Below are positions 7,538-15,235 of a DNA stretch of 64,000 nucleotides, piece by piece. The position numbers and the translations under genes were made by a program. The stretch is from NCBI GenBank assembly GCA_037478835.1, contig JBBFLV010000002.1, positions 124,001-188,000 of the forward strand, in the 5' to 3' direction. Below the pieces are notes generated by a model. The model was not told the origin of the DNA, ran no database searches, and saw only the letters and a list, made by a program, of their open reading frames with translations. The stretch's first letter is position 1, and every line of letters begins with the position of its first letter. This stretch comes from 630D-37 sp037478835 (GTDB lineage Bacteria; Chloroflexota; Anaerolineae; Anaerolineales; Villigracilaceae).

Positions 7538-8995
7538 ATGATCCTTTCAACCATGCTTTCCGAAGTGCCTCGTATTTTGAGCGAAACGTGTCATCTCGAT
7601 CCCGGCCGTCCTGTTCTGGTCGGTGTTTCGGGGGGACCGGATAGCCTTTGCCTCTCCCATTTGTTGATCTCGCAAGGCTACCGCGTGATCGTGGCGCATT
7701 TCAATCATCGTTTGCGTGCCGAAGCGGAAGAAGACGCTCGTTTCGTCGCCGGGTTGGCGCAAAAGTGGGGGGTACCCTACGTCCAGGAAGAGGCCGATGT
7801 GCGCTCGTTTGCCCGTGCGCAGCGACTTTCCCTGGAGGATGCCGCCCGTCAACTGCGCTATCGTTTTCTGTTTGCTTCTGCCGAACGATTTGCCGCACAA
7901 GCGGTTGCTGTGGGGCATACAGCCGATGATCAGGTAGAGACGGTGCTCCTGCATTTCCTTCGCGGCAGCGGCTTAAAAGGCCTTGGCGGGATGGAATACG
8001 TCGGCTATTTGCACGCTTTTTCCTGCCAGATCCCTCTCATCCGACCGCTGCTCAGCACCTGGCGCGAAGAGATCGAAGCCTATTGTGCCCAGCATCACCT
8101 CGCGCCGCGCCGGGATAGCACAAACCGTTCCACCCGCTTTTTGCGCAATCGCATTCGATTGGAGCTCTTGCCGCTGTTGGAAACGTATAATCCCCGCTTA
8201 CGCCGGCGCCTGTTGGAGATGAGCAGACTGTTGCGAGAAGAATGGAGCATTCTCTCCGAAAGCGTTGAAAAACTTTGGGTTCAAATCCTTGTGGAAAGAG
8301 GGGATGGCTTTCTTGCGTTGGATGAACAGGTGTTGCGCACTTATCCCATTCCGGTGCGGCGGCATTTGATCCGGCGCGGGGTTGAGGAGCTGCTTGGCCG
8401 GCCACGCGATCTTCCCTTCCGCACCCTGGAAAGGGCGGCACTTTGGATGGATGCGGCTTCTTCTCGCCTGATCCTGAGCAACGATCTGATGCTAAGGCGG
8501 GAAGCAGGGCAGATTTATCTTCTTTCTCCTGCTGCTCGGTTGCCCTTTGCCTGGCCGCAAATTCCGTTGGATCAAGAGTTTCTCACCGTGCCTTTGAACG
8601 GGACGTTGCGCCTGGGGGCCGGTTGGGAATTGAGCACCCAAATCCTGAGTTCTTTTGAGCTCGCCTGGCAGAGCGCCCAACAAAATACCAACCCGTACCA
8701 AGCATGGATGGATATTTCCGCTCTCCCCAGACCGTTGATCTTACGCCCCCCGCGCCAAGGAGAACGTTTTGCTCCTCTGGGCATGCAGGGACATCGGGTC
8801 AAGCTTTCGGATTTGTTCATCAACCGTAAAATCCCTGTCACGGCACGGGCGCGTTGGCCGCTCCTGTGTGCAGGAGATGAAATTCTCTGGGTTGTTGGGG
8901 TGCGCCTGGCCGAACGAGTACGCCTGCACCCGCAGAGCCGCGAAATTCTTTACATTTCTCTGTATCGGGTGGAGAACCCGGTCAGCTCTGTATAA
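7538..8995 (+). CDS. tilS: tRNA(Ile)-lysidine synthase TilS
   Basis: TilS converts C34 of tRNA-Ile2(CAU) to lysidine, so that the tRNA reads AUA and is charged with Ile. The 485-residue protein has the N-type ATP pyrophosphatase P-loop VSGGPDSLCL (about 28-37), the conserved RAEAEEDARFV and AVGHTADDQVETVLLHFLRG blocks, and RDSTNRSTRFLRNRIR, followed by the C-terminal TilS domains (LILRPPRQGERFAPLG; SDLFINRKIP). Length fits the long TilS form. An in-frame ATG at 7553 is an alternative start that loses only five residues. The likely tRNA substrate is encoded 2 kb downstream (10939-11011). Confidence 0.95.
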   Translation: MILSTMLSEVPRILSETCHLDPGRPVLVGVSGGPDSLCLSHLLISQGYRVIVAHFNHRLRAEAEEDARFVAGLAQKWGVPYVQEEADVRSFARAQRLSLEDAARQLRYRFLFASAERFAAQAVAVGHTADDQVETVLLHFLRGSGLKGLGGMEYVGYLHAFSCQIPLIRPLLSTWREEIEAYCAQHHLAPRRDSTNRSTRFLRNRIRLELLPLLETYNPRLRRRLLEMSRLLREEWSILSESVEKLWVQILVERGDGFLALDEQVLRTYPIPVRRHLIRRGVEELLGRPRDLPFRTLERAALWMDAASSRLILSNDLMLRREAGQIYLLSPAARLPFAWPQIPLDQEFLTVPLNGTLRLGAGWELSTQILSSFELAWQSAQQNTNPYQAWMDISALPRPLILRPPRQGERFAPLGMQGHRVKLSDLFINRKIPVTARARWPLLCAGDEILWVVGVRLAERVRLHPQSREILYISLYRVENPVSSV

Positions 8996-9014
8996 CCAAC
9001 AAGGAGATTATCGC

Positions 9015-9638
9015 ATGAAGTTCTTCAAACGTCAGAAGAAACCCAATCGTTTCCTGGAATTGCTCATTCAGCAAGCGGAATTTGCCGTTCAGGGAATGGA
9101 AATGCTGCGCAAATACATGCGCAACCCTGACCCGGAAATTGCCGAACAGGTCTCGAAGATCGAAAAGGAGGCCGATGAGGTGCGACGCATCCTGATCGAT
9201 GAGCTCAATCGCACCTTTGTTACCCCTTTCGATCGCGAAGATATTTTTGCCCTCTCGCTTACCGTGGATGATGTGCTGGACTACGCGGCGACCACTTTGG
9301 AGGAAATGGCCATTCTCGGCGTCAAGCCTAATTCTTTCCTGGAGCGGATGGTTTCGCTGCTTTACGACGCGGCCGTGGAGATCCATCGCGGCATTCAGCG
9401 GTTACAGGATCACCCAAATGTCGCCAACGATCACGCGGTACGTGCCAAAGCGCTGGAAAATCGCACCGAGACGGTCTATCGCGAGGCACTGGCCCATCTT
9501 TTTCAACAGCCGCAGAGCCTAGAGGAAGTCGTCGAAATGCTGAAGCTGCGCGAGATCTATCGCCATCTCTCGAACGCGGCCGATCGAGGCGATCAGGCGG
9601 CCAATGTGATCGGCGATATCGTAGTGAAGATGATGTAA
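9015..9638 (+). CDS. DUF47/PhoU-like protein
   Basis: This 207-residue, almost entirely helical protein matches the DUF47 family (PhoU-related, usually paired with Pit phosphate transporters). Visible features are the N-terminal FFKRQ, the repeated helices EQVSKIEKEADEVRRILIDELNRTFVTPFDREDI and LREIYRHLSNAADRGDQAANVI near the C terminus, which is the metal-binding-like helix of the family. The start at 9015 is chosen because AAGGAG lies at 9001-9006, just before it, and the next upstream in-frame starts lie inside tilS. No Pit gene lies beside it, so its partner must be elsewhere or absent. Confidence 0.85.
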   Translation: MKFFKRQKKPNRFLELLIQQAEFAVQGMEMLRKYMRNPDPEIAEQVSKIEKEADEVRRILIDELNRTFVTPFDREDIFALSLTVDDVLDYAATTLEEMAILGVKPNSFLERMVSLLYDAAVEIHRGIQRLQDHPNVANDHAVRAKALENRTETVYREALAHLFQQPQSLEEVVEMLKLREIYRHLSNAADRGDQAANVIGDIVVKMM

Positions 9639-9702
9639 ACATGCAACCTTTTGCCAACGTGCTCATCTAAAGCACGGAATTCAACGTTGAGTGGAGGTTC
9701 GC

Positions 9703-9960
9703 ATGTCTACGACGGAGAAAGCACAACCCCGTGTGATCATCTTTACGACACCTACCTGTACTTTTTGCAACGCCGCCAAGAAATATCTGCGGGAACGCGG
9801 CATAAAGTTCAAGGAAGTGGACGTGAGCCGTGATCCGGCCGCGGCGCGCGATATGGTGCGCCGATCGGGTCAACAAGGGGTTCCTGTGCTCGATATCGGC
9901 GGGAAGATCGTGGTCGGTTTTGATCGTCCGAAGATCGACAAATATCTCGGTTTGAAATAA
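9703..9960 (+). CDS. Glutaredoxin-like protein (NrdH/glutaredoxin family)
   Basis: This 85-residue protein has the redox motif TPTCTFC (Cys pair near residues 19-22) and the family's GVPVLDIGGKIVVGFD cis-proline and substrate-binding region. It is a small dithiol oxidoreductase of the glutaredoxin/NrdH type. The start at 9703 is set by GGAGG at 9693-9697; the GTG at 9691 lies within that ribosome-binding site and is not a plausible start. It lies between the DUF47 gene and groES, possibly in one stress-related transcript. The electron donor cannot be told from the sequence. Confidence 0.9.
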   Translation: MSTTEKAQPRVIIFTTPTCTFCNAAKKYLRERGIKFKEVDVSRDPAAARDMVRRSGQQGVPVLDIGGKIVVGFDRPKIDKYLGLK

Positions 9961-9999
9961 TCCTCATAATCCAAATCTTGAACGGAAGGAGTGTGTACC

Positions 10000-10275
10000 A
10001 TGAGTGAAGTCAAGATTCAACCTTTGGGTGCCCGTGTCCTCATTCGGCCTCTGGAACAGGAGGCGCGCACAGCCTCCGGGTTGCTGTTGCCGGAAACTGC
10101 CAAAGAGAAACCCCAAATGGGGCTGGTGATCGCCGTCGGCGACGATGAAGAGATCAAGGTCAAAGTGAATGATAAAGTGCTCTTTGCCAAATACAGCGGC
10201 ACCGAATTCAAGATGGACGGTCAGGAATACCTGCTGATGGATGCCAACGACATTTTGGCACGTGTGGTGGAGTAG
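10000..10275 (+). CDS. groES: Co-chaperonin GroES
   Basis: This 91-residue protein has the GroES core: PLGARVLIRPL at the N terminus, the mobile loop EARTASGLLLPETAKEKPQ, GLVIAVG, and VLFAKYSGTEFKMDGQEYLLMDANDILARV. It caps GroEL during protein folding. The start is fixed by GGAAGGAG at 9984-9991 upstream of ATG 10000. No groEL follows, so this is an orphan groES; the next sequence is an inverted repeat and a terminator. I see no CIRCE operator upstream. Confidence 0.95.
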   Translation: MSEVKIQPLGARVLIRPLEQEARTASGLLLPETAKEKPQMGLVIAVGDDEEIKVKVNDKVLFAKYSGTEFKMDGQEYLLMDANDILARVVE

Positions 10276-10380
10276 CCCGTCTCGCCGGAGCGTTTTGATG
10301 GTGAAAAAAGTCACTAATATTTTGTGACATCCGACGTTGTGTTCACAGAATGGTTGTGATAAACTAAGAAGCGAGACGGG
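10276..10380. other. Long stem-forming inverted repeat after groES
   Basis: CCCGTCTCGC at 10276-10285, starting right after the groES stop codon, pairs exactly with GCGAGACGGG at 10371-10380. Inside lies a second hairpin, GTCAC (10310-10314) with GTGAC (10324-10328). Together with the terminator that follows, this could be a structured mRNA 3' end or a small RNA. I recognise no known RNA family. Confidence 0.55.
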
Positions 10381-10427
10381 ACAAGACACCTCCAGGATGC
10401 TCCTCACTGTCTCCTCCTTTGGCGAAT

Positions 10428-10463
10428 GCTTCCGCCGGCCCTCCTCCGGCGGAAGCACCTTTT
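10428..10463 (+). terminator. Rho-independent terminator after groES
   Basis: A perfect 11-bp stem, GCTTCCGCCGG (10428-10438) with CCGGCGGAAGC (10446-10456), has a 7-nt loop and is followed by ACCTTTT. It would end the groES transcript before the tRNA promoter. Confidence 0.8.
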
Positions 10464-10655
10464 AAGGCCACTGACGGTTGTGCAGGCATAGAAAACGAGG
10501 CAGAATGAAGCGTGGCGCTTTTTCGGGGCTTGTGCCCGTGAATGGCATTTGGCACTCGAGGTGGTAGAATCCTTCCTCACAAGCCGATGCTGGAGACGAT
10601 CCTGGCCGAGGTCGCTTTTCAGTTGAGGCTGATGACCCTAAGTGAACGCGGAATA

Positions 10656-10684
10656 TTGCAATTTTTCTCTCTCCCTGCTATAAT
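10656..10684 (+). promoter_or_regulatory. Promoter of the tRNA cluster
   Basis: TTGCAA at 10656-10661, a 17-bp spacer and a perfect TATAAT at 10679-10684 lie 12 bp upstream of the first tRNA base. Confidence 0.75.
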
Positions 10685-10696
10685 ATAAGCGCTTTC

Positions 10697-10770
10697 GGGC
10701 GGATAGCTCAGTTGGTTAGAGCACTGCTTTGACATAGCAGAGGTCGTAGGTTCGAGTCCTATTCCGCCCA
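10697..10770 (+). tRNA. tRNA-Val (GAC)
   Basis: The 74-nt cloverleaf has acceptor GGGCGGA with TCCGCCC and discriminator A. The anticodon stem-loop is CTGCT-TTGACAT-AGCAG, giving anticodon GAC (Val). The T arm contains GGTTCGAGTCC. No CCA is encoded. Confidence 0.95.
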
Positions 10771-10841
10771 CCTAGCTGCCCCACCATGGGGCAGCTTGTA
10801 ACTATTGAACCTTTAGACCGCATGACCGGTCACGAGAACAT

Positions 10842-10913
10842 GCGGGCGTCGCCAAGCGGAAAGGCATCAGCCTTCCAAGCTGACATTCGCGGGTTCGAAT
10901 CCCGTCGCCCGCT
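10842..10913 (+). tRNA. tRNA-Gly (TCC)
   Basis: The 72-nt cloverleaf has acceptor GCGGGCG with CGCCCGC and discriminator T. The anticodon loop CTTCCAA gives TCC (Gly). The T arm contains GGGTTCGAATCCC. It lies 71 bp after tRNA-Val. Confidence 0.95.
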
Positions 10914-10938
10914 CACGTTTGGGGGAGAGAACATTTCA

Positions 10939-11011
10939 GGGCCCATAGCTCAGCGGTGAGAGCAGGCGACTCATAATCGCTTGGTCGCAGGTTCGAATCC
11001 TGCTGGGCCCA
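10939..11011 (+). tRNA. tRNA-Ile2 (CAT, lysidine substrate)
   Basis: The 73-nt cloverleaf has acceptor GGGCCCA with TGGGCCC and the anticodon loop CTCATAA (CAT). The anticodon arm and variable region closely resemble E. coli tRNA-Ile2, and the acceptor has C4-G69 and C5-G68, known TilS identity pairs. I therefore call it Ile2 rather than Met. Confidence 0.85.
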
Positions 11012-11026
11012 TCTCCAGGAGGGAAT

Positions 11027-12634
11027 ATGCCACCTTACCCGATTGAAGCCAGCGGTCACACCAGCGTCATTTTGCTCCTGAACATGCGGCGCTTCGTTCC
11101 CGAAGAGGCCCGAGGGACTTTTGAAAGCCTACGCGGCACCGAGGCACTTCATCAGGCGATTCAAACCTGGGCACAGGAGGCTCAAACCCAAGATGTTTTT
11201 ATCCCTTTGCTGCATTCGGTGACGGGGAGCGAAACGGCAGACGAAGACACGATGACCGCCGAGGAGATCGGCTTTGCAACCGGCGTTTTTCGTTCCATTG
11301 CGCGCGAGCGTTTTTTCAGCCCAACCTATCGGGTAAACAAGGCGGGTTTTTCATTTCCTGAAGAGCTGTTGGATAATCTTCAGTTCAAAAAGCTCTTTCT
11401 GCATGTCTGGGAACGCTGGGATATCCACATTCGACCGGGAATGAGCGGTTTCTTCCTTGTTCGCCTGACCTGGCACTACCCGCAGCCGCGCTCGTTGCTG
11501 GAAATCGCCCGTGAGACCCACCGCCTGCAGGCACCTTTTGATGTTCCCAGCGCATTGCAATGGTTGGAAAGAGCGCGCCGTGAATATAGCGATGATCCGC
11601 AACGCCTGCAACGAACCGAACGTTCGATTGGGAAGCTATTGGAGTGGTTGGGAGTGGATGATCATCAGACAACCTTCGAGAAGCCGATCTACTATCCGGT
11701 GCATTGGCGACTGGCGATGGAGGTCATCCAGCATTTCGTCAAAAGTCTCCCCCTAAGGATTCCGCATCCAAAGGGGGAGATTCGTTTACAGCCTTCCCCG
11801 ATTACTCCCTCGATCCCGCTCCACGATCTGTACGTACTCCATCATCTGGACCGGCTCTACGTGGATCCCGCGGTGATCGGTAAAAACGGCGTGCGAGGCT
11901 CGAAGGTGGAGGTCCCCGTGCAGGTGATCCGTGACTCCAAAGTCGTGCGCAATGGGTTGACCAGCTTGCTGGAGGGTAGCCTTTTGCGGCCTCTCGAACC
12001 GGCGAAGGTGCAGAAGGATGGAGATGAAATCCCATATGAGTTTCCCTCGCCGCGCTGGAGCCTGGCCGATGATCTGCTGAAGCATAACCTGGCTTCCTGG
12101 AGCGATGAATTCTGCGTTCTGGCCCCCCGCACCGGGATTATCATTCCCTCCTCGAAATATCGAGAGTATGAGCTTGGGGTTTCCACCCTGCCCCTACCGA
12201 CGCTCAAGGTGTGTTACCGACGCTACTGGGAAGCCATCGAGCGCATGGTTGAATTCGTCTTTGAGGCGCGTGTGCTGGCTCAGTTGATCGAAAGCGATAG
12301 CTATCGCCTGCTCCAAGAAATGGCGGATAAGATCGAAAAGGTGCGCGAGGACATGTATCGCGGCAATGTGAGCGTGGATGAGGGGCTCAAGGATCACTCT
12401 ATTCGCGCGGCGCACTTGATGCGCCTGGCAGCGTTGGTGCAGAGCCTTACCCATCCCTTTTTCTGGAGCCGCGCCGAATACGTCGTCCATAAGGCCCAAT
12501 TCCTGTTAGAAGCGTTGGATATGCCGCATATCTTCGAGCATATCGAGCGTAACATCCAGGGGATCAGCAGCTTGGCCTCGCACATTGACGATCTACATTG
12601 CCGATTTGACCGAGAAGAGCAATCAAAGTGCTAA
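11027..12634 (+). CDS. Unrecognised 535-residue protein, probably truncated by a frameshift
   Basis: The start is well supported by AGGAGGGA at 11016-11023. I do not recognise the family. The N-terminal ~360 residues look like a mixed globular domain rich in aromatic residues. The C-terminal ~130 residues (from RYWEAIERMVEFVFEARVL) are long amphipathic helices like the stalk that precedes membrane segments in CorA-like or Rmd1-like proteins. It ends abruptly at 12634, while the reading frame one base ahead continues with two membrane helices (12585-12887). Removing one T near 12598 would join them into one ~620-residue protein. It starts only 15 bp after tRNA-Ile2 and may be co-transcribed with the tRNAs. 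Confidence 0.6.
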   Translation: MPPYPIEASGHTSVILLLNMRRFVPEEARGTFESLRGTEALHQAIQTWAQEAQTQDVFIPLLHSVTGSETADEDTMTAEEIGFATGVFRSIARERFFSPTYRVNKAGFSFPEELLDNLQFKKLFLHVWERWDIHIRPGMSGFFLVRLTWHYPQPRSLLEIARETHRLQAPFDVPSALQWLERARREYSDDPQRLQRTERSIGKLLEWLGVDDHQTTFEKPIYYPVHWRLAMEVIQHFVKSLPLRIPHPKGEIRLQPSPITPSIPLHDLYVLHHLDRLYVDPAVIGKNGVRGSKVEVPVQVIRDSKVVRNGLTSLLEGSLLRPLEPAKVQKDGDEIPYEFPSPRWSLADDLLKHNLASWSDEFCVLAPRTGIIIPSSKYREYELGVSTLPLPTLKVCYRRYWEAIERMVEFVFEARVLAQLIESDSYRLLQEMADKIEKVREDMYRGNVSVDEGLKDHSIRAAHLMRLAALVQSLTHPFFWSRAEYVVHKAQFLLEALDMPHIFEHIERNIQGISSLASHIDDLHCRFDREEQSKC

Positions 12635-12887
12635 CTCCCTTTCGACGCTTCTAGCTGCAGTATCACTACTCCTGGTTGTGTTGATGGTACCATCATTTTT
12701 GCAGGATTGGCAGCAGTATTCCAACGAAAATCATGTGAATCAATATATTTTCTCTGCCTATAATGTCTTGGGGATCGTATTTGCTTTGATGGTGGTGCTT
12801 TTTCCTCTTGGGGTTATCGTGAAAGCCTTTTTCTCTCTATTCCACAAAGTGATTGATATCTCCAAGAAAAGATGGCCGTTCCGGTAG
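12585..12887 (+). CDS. Two-helix membrane segment, likely the C-terminal part of the preceding gene
   Basis: The longest frame starts at a TTG (12585) and gives 100 residues with two hydrophobic helices (LLAAVSLLLVVLMVPSFL and VLGIVFALMVVLFPLGVIV) and a basic C terminus. It overlaps the upstream gene by 50 bp in the +1 frame. No Shine-Dalgarno precedes the TTG, so independent translation is doubtful. The hydrophilic start DLTEKSNQSANSLST reads naturally as the continuation of the upstream helical stalk, as in CorA-like proteins. It could instead be a translationally coupled small membrane partner. Confidence 0.5.
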   Translation: MTIYIADLTEKSNQSANSLSTLLAAVSLLLVVLMVPSFLQDWQQYSNENHVNQYIFSAYNVLGIVFALMVVLFPLGVIVKAFFSLFHKVIDISKKRWPFR

Positions 12888-12917
12888 TCATTCCCCGGAA
12901 ACGGCGCATCTTTCCTT

Positions 12918-12959
12918 GTTCTACGGTCCACGGTCTACGGTCTGTCGTCTACCGTCCAT
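12918..12959. repeat. Degenerate 7-bp tandem repeat (six units)
   Basis: The plus strand reads GTTCTAC, GGTCCAC, GGTCTAC, GGTCTGT, CGTCTAC, CGTCCAT in tandem. The reverse complement (GTGGACC-like) resembles the GGTGGAC repeat at 60793-60869. It ends 7 bp before the 3' end of the thiolase-like gene. Confidence 0.75.
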
Positions 12960-12965
12960 TCACGC

Positions 12966-14123
12966 TCACGCCGCTTGTAGCAGGTGGGTCACCGCTGTGG
13001 AGGCCGGCCCTCCCAAAGATTGGATTAATCCAATGCGCGCGCCGGGCACCTGGTTGGGACCCGCTTCGCCACGCAGCTGTAATACGGCTTCTACCGCCTG
13101 GTAAACGCCGGCAGCGCCGCCGGGAAAGCCGCGCGCCTTCATCCCGCCGAAGGTAGCGCAAGGAATGCGCCCCTTTAAGCCGATCGCTCCCTCTGCCGCC
13201 AGCTTCCACCCGTGGCCACGGATGGCAAAACCGATCGATTCCAGTTGCAGGGCGGCATAAATACTGAAGGCATCGTGATACTCAAAGAAATCGATCTGAT
13301 CCAGTGTGATCCCGGCCTGCTTGATGGCGTAGCCGGCGGAAAGGTGGGCGGCCTCGAAGAAGAGCATATCTTTTCGATCGTGGAGCGCCAGGGTATCGGA
13401 GGCCACAGCAGAGCCGATCACGCGTACCCAGGGTCGATCCCAGCCAGGGGGGAGCACTTCCGGCCGGGTGAGCACCACCGCCGCCGCGCCATCGGCCTGC
13501 GGAGCAACGTCAAATAGGTTGAGCGGTTCGCTGACGATTTCGGCTTTGCGATAGGTTTCCAGGTTGATCGCCTTGCGGAACATGGCGTAAGGGTTGGTCG
13601 CCGCATGGGCATGGGCGGCAAGCGCAAAGCCGGCGAAGCCATCCGCAGGGACGTTGTGCTCGTGCATATAGCGCCTCATCAGCAAAGCGGCCTGTGCAGC
13701 GGGTGTTAGCCCCTGAGAGGACTCGAAATCGGCATCGGTGGTAGAGGTGAGAGCCTCTTCCGCCGCCGGGCCGATGCGATCGGTCATTTTTTCCACTCCC
13801 ACGACCAGGGCAATATCCACCAGGCCGCTCTTGACTGCCAGAAAAGCGGCGCGCAAAGCCGCTCCGCCGGAAGCGCCGGCGGCCTCCACGGTCACAGCTT
13901 CGATCCCGCTCAGGCCGGCGAAATCGGCGATCAAAGCGCCCAGGTGCGCCTGGCGCGAAAGATTCGGTGCCAGCATGTTGCCCACAAAGAGCGCTTGTGG
14001 CCTCAAGCCACCGCTATCTTTGACTGCTTCTTGAATGGCGGCAAAGGCCAGGTCGCGCAGACCGATATCCCAATGTTCGCCGACTTCTGTTTGTCCCACA
14101 CCGACGATGATCACTTCGCTCAT
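12966..14123 (-). CDS. Thiolase-family protein lacking catalytic Cys and one His
   Basis: The 385-residue protein is clearly of the archaeal acetoacetyl-CoA thiolase/SCP2-thiolase type (VEKMTDRIG; QADGAAAVVLTRPE; EYHDAFSIYAALQLE; QLRGEAGPNQVPGARIGL). In that family the nucleophile lies in an EAACASGG-like motif; here residue 83 is Gly (VEAAGASGG). The usual GHPxGATG motif is GFPGGAAG, so its catalytic His is Phe. HDAF is kept. It is last in a run with HMG-CoA reductase and synthase, starting 8 bp after the synthase stop. In archaea, thiolase feeds acetoacetyl-CoA to HMG-CoA synthase in a complex; this copy could be structural or degenerate. Enzyme activity is doubtful. Confidence 0.8.
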   Translation of the reverse strand: MSEVIIVGVGQTEVGEHWDIGLRDLAFAAIQEAVKDSGGLRPQALFVGNMLAPNLSRQAHLGALIADFAGLSGIEAVTVEAAGASGGAALRAAFLAVKSGLVDIALVVGVEKMTDRIGPAAEEALTSTTDADFESSQGLTPAAQAALLMRRYMHEHNVPADGFAGFALAAHAHAATNPYAMFRKAINLETYRKAEIVSEPLNLFDVAPQADGAAAVVLTRPEVLPPGWDRPWVRVIGSAVASDTLALHDRKDMLFFEAAHLSAGYAIKQAGITLDQIDFFEYHDAFSIYAALQLESIGFAIRGHGWKLAAEGAIGLKGRIPCATFGGMKARGFPGGAAGVYQAVEAVLQLRGEAGPNQVPGARIGLIQSLGGPASTAVTHLLQAA

Positions 14124-14130
14124 AGCATCC

Positions 14131-15210
14131 CTATTTCATCTGCAGTTTGCCGCGATAGCGGACGTAGGTGGCGTAATCGATCTCGGTGCGACGGGCGATG
14201 TAATCCCGCGTTTTCGGGGCACGATCGCGGCGTTCCAACAATGCTTCGGTGACGAGTAGGTCAAAGGCATCTGAACCGGCGCCGGAGCCGAACGAGACGA
14301 CGAGAATGCGATCGCCCGGTTGGGCGATATCGAGCACGGCGGTCAGGCCGATCAGCGCCGCGCCGGCATAGGTATTGCCGATCACCGGGACGAGCAGTCC
14401 GGGTTCGATCTGCTCCATCGAAAAGCCCAACTGCGCGGCGACGCGCTGCGGGAACTTGGTGTTCGGTTGGTGGAAGACAGCCCAACGATAATCTTTGGCC
14501 GTAGTGCCCATGGCCTCCATGAGACGGGTGGCCGCTTCGGTGATGTGTTTGAAATAGGCCGGCTCACCGGTGAAGCGCATGCCGTGTTCGGGGTATTTGG
14601 CTTCCGGACGGCGCCAGAAATCGGGAGTATCGGTGACATAGGAGTAGGAAGCCTGGATGATGGCCAGGGATTCCTCCGCAGGCCCCAGAATATAGGCCGC
14701 GCCGCCGGCCCCGGCCGTATATTCCAGGGCATCGCCGGGGCGACCTTGAGCCGTATCCATGCCGATGGCCATGGCATAGCGCCCCATGCCGGAACCGACC
14801 AGGCCCATGGCCGCGACGAGCGCCTCGGTGCCGGCCTTGCAGGCGAATTCCCAATCGGCCGCTTGGGTGTTCGGCACGGCGCCGATGGCCTCGGCAACCA
14901 GCGTGGAAGTGGGTTTGACGGCATAGGGGTGAGATTCCGATCCGACCCAGACGGCGCGCAGTTCCGCCGGGTCGATGCCGGCGCGTTTGAGCGCATTGCG
15001 CGCCGCTTCGATCGACATTGTAACGACGTCCTCATCCAGCCCGGGCACCGCCTTTTCTTTGATCGGCAATGCACTCGCCTTGCCGCTCCAGACGCGTGCG
15101 ATCTCCTTCGCCGATATGCGATAGCGCGGCACGTAGGCGCCATAGCCGACAATGCCGACCGGACGGGAGGGTTTCAGGAGGGGAGAAGAAGCAGTTTGTG
15201 GTAGGGTCAT
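14131..15210 (-). CDS. Hydroxymethylglutaryl-CoA synthase, archaeal type
   Basis: This enzyme condenses acetoacetyl-CoA and acetyl-CoA to HMG-CoA in the mevalonate pathway. The 359-residue protein has the thiolase-like fold GIVGYGAYVPRYRI, a catalytic Cys in WEFACKAGTEA (Cys124), a Glu in VGSESHPYAVKP and a His in VFHQPNTKFP, the pattern of the archaeal-type synthase. The start at 15210 (MTLPQTASS) is preferred: a GAGG lies 9 nt upstream, and longer starts would run into the HMG-CoA reductase gene. All three active-site residues are present, unlike in the thiolase next door. No DUF35 gene, the usual bridge in the archaeal complex, lies in this cluster. Confidence 0.92.
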   Translation of the reverse strand: MTLPQTASSPLLKPSRPVGIVGYGAYVPRYRISAKEIARVWSGKASALPIKEKAVPGLDEDVVTMSIEAARNALKRAGIDPAELRAVWVGSESHPYAVKPTSTLVAEAIGAVPNTQAADWEFACKAGTEALVAAMGLVGSGMGRYAMAIGMDTAQGRPGDALEYTAGAGGAAYILGPAEESLAIIQASYSYVTDTPDFWRRPEAKYPEHGMRFTGEPAYFKHITEAATRLMEAMGTTAKDYRWAVFHQPNTKFPQRVAAQLGFSMEQIEPGLLVPVIGNTYAGAALIGLTAVLDIAQPGDRILVVSFGSGAGSDAFDLLVTEALLERRDRAPKTRDYIARRTEIDYATYVRYRGKLQMK

Positions 15211-15235
15211 ACGAACATTCCTCGTAAAAAAGGGA

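Noticed and set aside
9640..9999. CIRCE heat-shock operator upstream of groES
   Set aside because: No TTAGCACTC/GAGTGCTAA pair is present.
10939..11011. Elongator tRNA-Met
   Set aside because: The anticodon arm and acceptor pairs match tRNA-Ile2, including TilS identity bases.
10697..12887. tRNA-targeted mobile element
   Set aside because: No integrase, no direct repeat of a tRNA 3' end and no other mobility gene is present.
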